64,000 nt of DNA, taken from Amyelois transitella. Its lineage: Eukaryota > Arthropoda > Insecta > Lepidoptera > Pyralidae. The position numbers and the translations under genes were made by a program. This document shows, piece by piece, positions 13,801 to 25,800 of the stretch; positions within the stretch are counted from its first letter, which is position 1, and each line of letters begins with the position of its first letter. The stretch spans positions 2,480,001 to 2,544,000 of the forward strand of contig NC_083529.1 in the NCBI RefSeq assembly GCF_032362555.1, written 5' to 3'. A model generated the notes under the pieces. That model was given only the letters and a program-made list of their open reading frames with translations. It ran no database searches and was not told where the DNA came from.

Positions 13801-16800
13801 GGATAGAAAAATACAAGATGCTTTTCGAAGTCTTACTGTATTTGTTATGTAAGTATTATTTTCAAAGATTCTTCTTAAAACGTCTGTGTACAGATATGTA
13901 GTAGTTCTATACTATTCTGCTGCAAAACACACACAATGTTGCTCTCACTAACTGACTTCCTGACGAACATAAAAAAACTTGTACATTAAGGTAGCTAGGT
14001 GACAACAATAATAATTATTATAATCAATCATCAGCCCCTTTCTCGGAAAACGTGTTCACTCTGCCGGCTACCAAAATACAATGTACGAATAAACGGAAGC
14101 CTTTTTTTTTGTTATCGAAAGAAATAATTTTTACGTACATCCCCCCGAGTCTTCACGCGGGAGAGTGTGGGACTCCTGGCACCAAATGTACCAGCCTACC
14201 CTAATAATAATCTCAATTATATCATTAAGCCAAACAGCTGAACAGGGCCTATAAGTCTTTTTAAGACTGTTGGCTCTGTCTACCCCGCAAGGGATATAGA
14301 CGCGATTATACGTATGTATGTACCCACTAAAACCCCTCCGTGCGCCCTTCTTGCCATTTTGAGGGCATCATGGGATCGCAGGCATTTCACCACGATGCCC
14401 TCTGGCTAATAAACGGAAGCTTAGGTGTACTTTAATAGGCAGTCAACAATATAACCGTAAAATATACCAAAGACTCTCTAGAGAGGTGACTATCACGCCA
14501 CGATGATGACGAAGTCGCGGGAAAAAGCTAGTATTTATGCCGCGTCAGATTATTTGCGGTCAGTTATTCGAGGACAGTGACACTCGCTCCTGAATCTAAT
14601 AACCAGCGTGTGCGGAGTGGATTTTGATCCCAAGTGGGTGTACAACAATGTTATAATGGATGGATATGGCATTAAAGGTTTTAGAGGTTCTCTCTCAGTG
14701 TATTGATGGATTTCTAGTTCAGTTTTTAGTGTTTATCATGTAGTTTCTTTTGGAAAAATGCAAAGAAAAATTCTTAATTCACAAACTAATTTTAGAATTT
14801 TGTCGAAAATTTTTTTTTTATTAATATTTGATCAACTTATACAAAACTGCTTGATAAAATTAGCCCGACATAACAACCAAAAGTATACCAGCCACTTTAT
14901 ACTTTCGTTATTTATGATAAACGGTTGTATGTTTGTTTGCAGCGATACATAACGTTAAACATTTTTTATTTTTCAACCATTTATCATTTCAAACATACGT
15001 TTTACCTTTATTTCGTAGCTCAACTCTATCGTAGCAAACTAGGGTTAGTCCATCGACGCGGCGTGCCGTGAAAATGATACAAATTGCGTGACCGTGCGGC
15101 CGTGACAGCGTTATGACCGAACGATATTTTGGCGGGAAATTGTACAACAATAATAGTGTAGATGATTCAAAGATTGATAATGTGTCATCGTCTTGCATCA
15201 TCATCAGAGGATGAATGAAAGCAGGTTGACTAAGCAGATATACAAGGAGAGTGTGGAGGGAAAGGTCGGTGGGAAGTGAAAGTGGGAAGACCTAGACGAA
15301 CGTATCTTGGTCAAATTAAGGACGTCCTGGTAAAGGGTCAGGTCAAGAGTACCAGAAACCAGAAAGGAAGTATACAGAGATCGGGGCAAGTGGAAAGAGG
15401 TATTCTCTGCCTACCCCTCCGGGAAAGAGGCGTGATTTTATGTATGTCTTGCATCACACGCAGTTTCAATTTTACAGTGGCGGAGAACACCCAAAGACGA
15501 GAGAGAGATTGTAAAAGATTAATTTATGCATACCTACATACAAACGTCTAAATATGTTCACGTCTATATCCCTTGCGGGGTAGAAACAGCCAACAGTCTT
15601 GAAAAGGCAGTCCACGTTCAGCTGTATGGCTTTATGATGGAATTGAGATTTAAATAACGACAGCATGCAAGCCCATCGTCTACAAGAGGAATCCCAAGTG
15701 TATAATCCTATCTATTAGTCGCCTTTTACGACATCCATGGGAAAGATACGCAGTGGTTCTATTCTAATGTGCCGGGACCACACGGCACCTATCATTACCC
15801 ACTGCGCTATAGAAACAGATAAAACGTAGGTATAGTACATTCAACAATGACTGTAACAAATTCAAAGATATCATCAAATATAAATCTACTTCCAGTCAAG
15901 AACTGCTGTGTCAGCTGAATCCAATAGTAATTAGACCTTAATTTCAGTAGCAAAATTCAGGCTTTGTTGAAACTTAGGTCGTAGGCAGATGTGGAACAAT
16001 TATTTGTACCTACTTATGTATATGTATGTTGTACCACGTTCAACTGCATGGCTCAATGATGAAATTGAGATACAAATATTATATACATAACCTTTCCATA
16101 GTCGCCTTTTACAACATCCTTTGGAGAATATGAAGTGGTTATATGATAAAGTGCCGGCAACCACACGGCACTTTATAAGACAAAAAATCAAGTTTGTATC
16201 ATATCGTACAAAAAATCGAATCGTAGTTATAAATCCATCCACCATGTACCTGAGATTTCATCAAAGTGTCATATCATAAGTAACCTTGACATAAACTCGA
16301 AAACAAAACTCCTCTTTTGCAGTCGGTTAAATAAACGGTAGTAAACGTCTATTCAGCGTACAAGCTAACAAAAGCTAACCTACTGAATTAATCATCTAAT
16401 TCCCACGTCAGGAGAATGTAAGTGGTTCAATCCTGTAATGTTACAACCAAGTACTCGTAAGTAGCGCCCGACACGGTAGATGGCGTGACATACGCAATTA
16501 GTAAGGGCATTCACCTTTCAGTTTCATGTTCAAATGATAATTTGCGACAAATAGTATTAAACATCACTACAAAATAAAAGGTAGGTATAATGAGTCAGGT
16601 ATTATATACCTACCCATTTTGAAATCATAAGATAAGTAATCTTATGACTTCAAAATGGTTAACTAGGTATATAATGACTGACTCAAAAGAAACGCTATGT
16701 AATCATCTTGCATCGCATTCATACCAATATCCCTGCATAGGTACATACTTCTTTGGCTTGGTCCACAATCATAAGTCTCTTTATACAAGCTCGTCCGAGA

Positions 16801-19800
16801 CGGGTATTCTTGATCTGAACTTTTGTCGGGATAATAAGTAATGTTTAGTTAATTATGTATTGTAATTTAATTAATGTTAAAACAAACAAGGCGCTTAAAG
16901 TCAAACAACGTTCTACAAAGTAAAAAAATCCTTGCTTATTATGTAAATGTTGGATTTTAATTTGTTATTCATAGCTTATGACAGAATTTTCAGCTAAACA
17001 ACAGGCCTTCATTTAATTAATTAGGTAACAACCGGACATAGAATTTAAAATAATTTTGCCGACAGCTTTGAGAGCCTTGCCTTAGGGCCTCCGAGACGAA
17101 AGTAAATTTAAATATTGTTTACAAATAAGGTACCTAATCAAAGCTGTATTGTCTATGAATTTTGACAATACAATTAATCCGGTATCGTTAATTTTCAATT
17201 AAATGACTACAATAACTTTTGCATTCTTAATTTGGTTTTGTGTAATTTTTTATTGTTTACCTCATTCCAAATGTACCTATATTTTAGTTACTTACTACGT
17301 AAGTATATATTTAGTTAGTTTTAGTTATAATTACATTTAAGTGATGTGACGTCAATATGTGATACATTGTAACCAATTTTGAAAATTTTCAACAGTCTTT
17401 GCAGTCCTAAGTGAAAGGAACCTATGGAAAAAAACGTTTAAAAATACGTAAACTATCATTTACACGAGATATATATGTCGGATAATGGGAGCATCTCTGT
17501 AGCATAAGTTTCATATGATCGTCGATAGATGGCGTAGCTAGATGGATTTTCCGCTAAGAAAACATTCAATGGCGTTTGTTAACTTATTATTTGTTATTGT
17601 GTTAAATTAAAGATTAATCAGTATTCAATAATTATGATAATTCATGATTTGATTTTTGATAGTAATTTCTGCATTGTTTACGTAATAGATAACGGTTGCT
17701 ATTTTTTAATGTACTGCGCCGGAAACGCAAGCGCGCTTGTTGCACCCAAACGCGTTTGGACATGACCCTCTCAGTCGTTGTTTAGAGCCGTGCCTTTACA
17801 CATCGATTTTGAGGAACTTGTCTGTGACCGGGCAGTGACTATTTTTCTTTATTTGACTGTGGGGTAGTTACGTTATTTTTTTTATTCGATTATTAAGTAC
17901 TTTTGTATCTCGGAATAAAACTGTTTAATAGTGAAAGTGTTTTTCGTTGCCTGATTACCCACTCAACGCCCACGAAATGAATAATGAGGAAACAAATGTT
18001 TACAATGAGCCTCCGAAGTCGCCTCCGGCCACCGTCGACGCGACATCAGAAGTGGGATACCTTCAGGCACGAAATAATTCCACGAGTTTACCCGGATTAG
18101 ACGAATCTCTTCTGCGTGTTCTTCTGGAGTCGCAGAACAGAAATATGATGAGCCTGATCGATGCAATAAAACCGTCTGCATCTGCTCAAAGGATTTCTCT
18201 GCCCGAATTCGACCCGGACAAGTCCGACAACGACCCTCGTGCATGGTGTGATACCGTTGACCTCTGCGTGGCTGATCGTGATCTATGTGGCAGTGCTTTG
18301 ATAATTATACTGAGTAAAGCGCTAAAAGGAAGTGCCTCACGATGGCTATCGCAAGTGTCTTATGCTGGGATAACTTGGCCGGAATTCAAGGACATTTTTA
18401 AGGCGAGATATGACTGTATCGAGACACCAGCAGCAACGCTGATTAATTTGCAAAATAGTCGCCCAAAGGAAGGTGAATGTTATGCCGCTTATGCTTCCCG
18501 GTTGATGACTTCGCTATCGTCACGTTGGCAAGGTATGAGCGCCGAGCAGATTGCAATTTCTACGATACTTGCTCATGTGTCTCGATTCGATGATAGATTG
18601 CAACGTCTTGCTTTTACTACCGAAATTACTTCGCGTGATAAACTCCAACGAGAGCTTCAGGCATTTTCGCATATGAAACGAAAGAGCAATACCGTGTCAT
18701 CGGCACTCGACGGGCCCAATGACAGCAAGCGCATGAAGCCTTTTTTGCCAAATACCTTCAAATGCAACTACTGTGGCAAACCTGGACACCGAGCTGCAGA
18801 CTGCCGTCAGCGACGCGATGTGAAGCGGACCACCAGCGGTCCTTCGGCAACGCCTTCAACTAGTACCGGACGAGAGAAGCAGGACCTGACATGCTTCAAA
18901 TGCGGTGGCAAGGGTCACTACGCATCAAGGTGTACTCAGCGAGCAACCAGCGGCGGCGGCCAGGGATCGTCGAGCAACGGTGCATCAACCAACGCGGCCA
19001 GCCAACGACGGGTGGATGTGTGCTTCGTGAGCAATCCACGTGGTCACTTAATGAATAATGGTGAGTCGTTTCCTTTTCACTATGACTCTGGGGCCGAATG
19101 TTCTCTCATCAAAGAATGTGTTGCTTCCAAGTTTACGGGAACACGATTTGATAATGTGATAACCCTCACGGGTATTGGGCAGTCTTCAATTCAAAGTTTA
19201 GTTCAAATTTTGGCTGAAGTTACAATAAATGCTATATCTATAGAGATACTTTTTCATGTTGTTCAAGACAGTTTTCTTAGGAGTAACATTTTATTTGGAA
19301 TGAAAATATTGGATCAAGTTACCATTCTTTTGAACTGGAGACTGGCGGTTGTCAATGCGATAAAGCACTTTCGCCATTACTTGCAAGGCCGTAAGTTCAC
19401 CGTAGTAACCGACTGTGCATCAGTTCGAGCGTCAAAAAGTAAGACTGATCTTTCTTCGCGAGTTCATAGGTGGTGGGTTTATCTCCAGTCATTTGACTTC
19501 GACATTGTACATCGAGCTGGAAGCCGCATGGGTCATGTGGATTTCCTATCCAGAAATCCTCTGCCGATTACGAATACTTCGCGTAAGATTGTTCGTAAGG
19601 TAAGAAGGGTAGATCTCGCTGCATTCTCAGACAACTGGTTAGTGGCTGAGCAGGAGAAGGATGAGGATATTTCTAAGATTGTTTCGGACTTGCATAATGA
19701 AGAAATGTCTGAAGATCTTAGAAAAACCTACGAGTTGCGCAAGAACGTCTTGCATCGAAAGATTCAGCGCAACGGTCGTACGAGATGTCTGCCTATGGTT

Positions 19801-22800
19801 CCGCGTTCACTATGCTGGTCAGTAATTAATAACATTCATGAGTCTGTCATGCATTTAGGTGCGGATAAAACCCTTGAGAAGGCCTACGAGCACTACTGGT
19901 TTCCCGGTATGTCCAAGTATGTGCGAAAATTTGTAGACAATTGCATAACATGTAAGATTTCTAAATCCAATAGCGGGAGGGTCCCAGCAGAGCTACATCC
20001 GATTCCCAAGGGCACGATTCCATGGCATACTGTTCACATAGATGCGTCTGGTAAGCTGAGTGGCAAAAATGATGTCAAAGAATATGTTTTTGTCATGATT
20101 GATGCTTTCACAAAGTATGTGCTTCTAATACACTCCAAAAACATCGATAGTACTAGTAGCATAAGGGCACTCAAGCAGGGCATTTCCTTGTTTGGGACCC
20201 CTAACAGAGTAATTTCCGATCAAGGTCGATGTTTTAGTAGTAAGGAGTTCTCAAATTTTTGTAGTAGTCATAACATAAACCTTCATTTGATTGCTACTGG
20301 TGGTTGTAGAGCAAACGGACAGGTCGAGCGCATCATGAGTACGCTAAAAGGTATGTTAACCTCTGTAGAGGTTAGTAAAGATCGCTCCTGGCAGGATGCT
20401 CTTGGTGATATTCAGTTGGCAATAAATTCGACTGTCAATCGTGTAACTAAAGCCAGTCCCTTAGAATTAATGATTGGGAAGGTTGCCCGACCGTTGAACT
20501 TAATGACTATTGATGAAGAGCCTATCGAAGTTGACTTAGATATGGTGAGAGAACAGGCGACCCAGGGCATAAAGGATAACGCTTCCTATGACAAGAAACG
20601 GTTCGACTCCAATAAGGCTAAGGTGCATAAGTTTTCTGTAGGAGACTTTGTGCTTCTTGAAAATGAGGAAAGGAACCAGACTAAGCTGGATCCTAAGTTC
20701 AAAGGTCCCTTTAAGATAATTGAAGTTTTAGATGGAGATAGATACCTACTGAAATCTCTGAACTCTAACAGAACCTATAAGTATCCCCATGATCGTGTTA
20801 GGAGGATATCAGACCATCAAGTTCCCAAAGAGCTAGATAATACCGATGAAAATGATTTTGTTGATGATGATGATTGTTAGTTTTTCTGATGATACATGTC
20901 ATGGTGCTGCTGATGGTACGGGTAACCGATGGACTGGATTACTCATGATTTAGATGGCCGATGGACCGAGCCATGTTAGTGTCCGATGGACTGGATACTA
21001 TGAGTGTTCGATGGACTGAACACTGATGATTTGACGAGACATGATAGTATCCGATGGACTGGGTACTGAGAGAGCCGATGGACTGGCTCGGAGCCGATGG
21101 ACTGGCTCAAGTATGCGTACCCAGACTTGTGTCATTGATTTTTCTTTTCATTACTGTAGATTAGTACCAATTGGAATATGGGAACTTGTCGGTCAGATGT
21201 TTTAAATTAATGATTTTGGTTTTGTAAACAAAAGCCCTTGAATTATTTCTGGTCGGGATAGCCGAACGGTTTACTCTTTGTGTTTCGTTTTGTTCTCAGA
21301 TGCAACACCCGAGGACGGGTGAAGACCATCAGGATGGCCGTGTCGGATAATGGGAGCATCTCTGTAGCATAAGTTTCATATGATCGTCGATAGATGGCGT
21401 AGCTAGATGGATTTTCCGCTAAGAAAACATTCAATGGCGTTTGTTAACTTATTATTTGTTATTGTGTTAAATTAACCCTTCGTAAGCTTTAGGCCGTATC
21501 CGGGCATGTACTAGGAATGCTTTGTTCCGGATCCGTCCAAATGCACTCGTCGTAGTTTTTACACAAATATAATATCTAATAACAAGAAATAAGGTGTTTT
21601 ATTATTTGAAATGTATTTCTAACGAATGAAGCCGTCATAGACAACTGTCAAATATGAATTTCATCCGTTCATTTAGCTAACCAAGTCATTTCAAATTGTG
21701 ACTTCGTTGTGTTGCAAAGTGACTGAAGAACGTGTGAGAAAACTCGTCTTTTTTGGCTGTAATTACAAACAGGTATGTAAATGTTTTTATTTCGTTATTA
21801 TATAGTTACTTTCGAAGCAATTACGTGTAAAAGTTTATAGATTTAGTAAAAAAAGAAGGATTTTAGCTTTTTCAAAAGTAGATGGGAGTGTGTTACATAT
21901 TTCTTTCGTGTTAGTTTATGCATTATATCCAATACCTCTGTAATGGATATAATTGGTTTTAGATAGTAAATTTATTATACTATTGAAATACACTAACTTT
22001 TTTACAATAAATACATGGATTTTGTAAATATCTTATATTTTTCAAGACTGAGAATCCGTTACACGCACACATACGCACTATGTCCGCCATCTTACTTGTG
22101 TCGTACACTGTCTGTGTATTGTATCGCGACGCTAATATACAGCATGCTTTCAAAAGCCTCTGTGATTTATTCATTGATTGAAACTAAATCTACGAAATTT
22201 ATTTTATTGGTTTTAGTCAAAATGTCGTTTGGTTTTGATGACATGATGTCATGATAGTTGGGAGATGGTATACAGGATCTACGCTCCGGTAACTCGTATC
22301 GCGCTGTGTTTTAGCTCGTTAGTTTTGTCTCCGTGAGCACTTTCTGATGAAGTGACATCGAGGGTCTGATGATGCAGTCGGAAGGTGGTATACAGGATCT
22401 ACGCTCCGGTAACTCGTATCGCGCTGTGTTTTAGCTCGTCAGTTTTGTCTCAGTGAGCACTTTCTGATGAAGTGACATCGAGGGTCTGATGATGCAGTCG
22501 GAAGGTGGTATACAGGATCTATGCTCCGGTAACTCGTATCGCGCTGTGTTTTAGCTCGTTAGTTTTGTCTCCGTGAGCACTTTCTGATGAAGTGACATCG
22601 AGGGTCTGATGATGCAGTCGGAAGGTGGTATACAGGATCTACGCTCCGGTAACTCGTATCGCGCTGTGTTTTAGCTCGTCAGTTTTGTCTCAGTGAGCAC
22701 TTTCTGATGAAGTGACATCGAGGGTCTGATGATGCAGTCGGAAGGTGGTATACAGTATACAGGATCTACGCTCCGGTAACTCGTATCGCGCTGTGTTTTA

Positions 22801-25800
22801 GCTCGTTAGTTTTGTCTCCGTGAGCACTTTCTGATGAAGTGACATCGAGGGTCTGATGATGCAGTCGGAAGGTGGTATACAGTATACAGGATCTATGCTC
22901 CGGTAACTCGTATCGCGCTGTGTTTTAGCTCGTTAGTTTTGTCTCCGTGAGCACTTTCTGATGAAGTGACATCGAGGGTCTGATGATGCAGTCGGAAGGT
23001 GGTATACAGGATCTACGCTCCGGTAACTCGTATCGCGCTGTGTTTTAGCTCGTTAGTTTTGTCTCCGTGAGCACTTTCTGATGACATCGATGTCTGGTTT
23101 GAATACATGCTAATAATTTTATTTTATTGACAGATTAAAATGGAACCCCAAACCCCAAGTACTTCCAGAAGCATGTTTGTCGGCTTGGAGGTGACTAGAA
23201 CTCCTCAGGGATCCCTTATTCGGGGCAGAGATGTAGTCTTGGAGACATCTGGATCAGGGAGGATTAGAGTATGTTATTTTCCAGTTTTGTTAACTTTCCC
23301 TTTTACTTTAAAAACAAAAACTGATTATTTCGTATATTTTATTACAGCCTTGGCGGCCCCAAAATTTATCTGTGGAAGGCGAAGCCATAGAGATCGTGGA
23401 TGAGTTGGTCCATGGCGGCGAAAAAGTAGCTGCTGTAAGAATGGTTTTCTTTTTTTTGATAACTTTAGTAGATGTTCAACTTTTTTTTAACTACCAAGAT
23501 AATAATATGTCGAGATGTATACTAACTTATTGCTCACTTATTGATGTCTATTGTAAGGATTATCGAAACAAAATATTACCTATTATCACAACATGCAATG
23601 TTATTTACAAAATAATTATTTTTTAGGTACCAGAGGAACGTACGAAAGGTCAGCCGCGTAATCTTTTTGGCCGAGAACCTGTAAGTTTCATTTTCATAAC
23701 ACTCTTTGAAAGTATAAATTACTTGCATTGAGAAAGGGATTTTTATTTATTGCCGCTCTCATCGTGCACCGGACTATCTGATAGAAATCTAGTCCATCCA
23801 GTAACTAAGGTAATGTAACTAAGGGTGTTTGGTTTGTGCTTCAATAACACAATTCTGCTAAAATTGGCAATGCGGTATGAATGTATTGTAACTTCATTGA
23901 TATAAAGGTGTTTGGTGTATGCTCAATAACGTAATTCAGCGAAATTGGCAATATGGCATGAATATATTGAAAGTTAATTGAATAAAAATGAACAGGAATC
24001 TCTATTCCTGTTCATCGTTGGGATACACTAATTATTCCTTTTTATAAAAATATTGTGGTTGGCATCTCTAACAATACCCGCTTTTGTTATGTTTGTGTGT
24101 ATGCTTGCATGTGGTTTAGGGTTTGGTTTTTTTAATAGGATGAAGACATACTGGATCCTGAGCTGGCTGAAGAATTAGCCATCGACTCTGGAAGTGATGA
24201 GGATGCCGAGGAAGAATTGACTCTCGATCAGTTACAGCAGATGTTGGAATCAGATGACGATTTTATTGAAGATGAAGTTAGTGAGGAGCCATTGACTTGG
24301 TCATCTGATTTTAACGAATTTAGAGGGGTCAGGGAGGACTTCAACGAAGAAGCTGGTCCTAAAATTGAGGGAACAAGTCCTTTAGGCTTGTTTACTCAAA
24401 TTTGGGACCAGCCTCTGATGGATTCTATTGTCCACGAAACGAATCATTACGCTTGGGAAACAATAACCGGTTTCTTTGAAACCGGAGACTCCATGCCAAG
24501 TAAATCTCGCATGAACGACTGGGTGGAAACTTCGGTTTCCGAACTATATAGGCTTATAGGTGTGATGATATTTATGTCAATATGTGTAAGAAGTAGGTTA
24601 GAGGAATATTGGATGACGGGTGTGATGGGTATGCCGGAGTTTCGAAAACTGATGTCAAGGGATCATTACGTAATGCTCTTAAAATTTTTGCACTTTACTG
24701 ATAACAACAACATACATGTACAGGGGCGTGATAAGAAAATAGCTAAAATAAAACCTATTATAGATTATTTAAATAAAAAATTCCAGTCCATTTACGTGCC
24801 TCACAGAGAAGTATCGATAGACGAATCGTTGCTGCTTTGGAAGGGTCATTTAAGCTGGAAACAATGCATTCGTTCCAAAGCAGCTCGATTCGGTATCAAA
24901 AGTTATGAACTCTGTGAGGCCGTAACTGGATACGTAGTAAATTTAATTTTGTATGCCGGCAAAGGCACGACAACTGCAGAAACGGTTTACGGGTTTACTA
25001 CATCCACTGCCAAAATAGTCCTTGAGCTTTTCAAGAACTATTTAGGCAAGGGATATACCCTGTTCATGGACAATTTTTATAATTCTGTTCCTCTGACCCA
25101 ATTTCTAAAAAAACATAAAACTGACGTAGTCGGTACTCTGAACCGTCGCCGAAAAGACACGCCCGTAGAAATCCAAAATTTGCAGGATAAAAGGATGGCT
25201 AGGGGTAGTGTGGTAAGTAGACACTGTGGTGATGTATCCGTCATAGCATGGAAAGATGTGAAGCTTGTCACCACTGTATCTACTTACCACAAAACAGATA
25301 TGGCTCCAGGGCACAGGGCTGGCCAACCCTGCTCCAAACCAGTCGTGGTCCATGAATATAATAAATACATGGGAGGCGTCGATCTCAAAGATCAAAAGCT
25401 AAGCATGTATTTATTAGAAAGAAAGAGGGGAATCAAATGGTATATTAAAGTTTTTAGACGTCTTTTAAATATATCTATTTTAAATGCATATATTATATAT
25501 TGTGCTAACATTGGCCAGCATAAAAAAATGACTCACCGCCAATTTCGTTTCAAGCTTGCTGAAGAGCTCTGCTTAGAATTCGGACAAAACGTCTCCTCAC
25601 GTTCGCGCCAGGTCCCCATCCCCACCTGTAGCAGGCTGAACAGGGATTTTAATCATTTCCCTGTTCATAATGAGGTGACCGAGGAGCGAACCAAAAAACA
25701 AGATAAATTTAAGAGGGGACGTTGTGTTAGATGCAGGCAAAAATGTAACATCGCGTGCAGTCATTGCACGGTGTATATTTGTGTTGGCCAATGTTGGCTT

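Noticed and set aside
22261..23097. Regular repeats resembling a CRISPR array
   Set aside because: Units are contiguous 120-bp tandem repeats without spacers, in an animal transposon.
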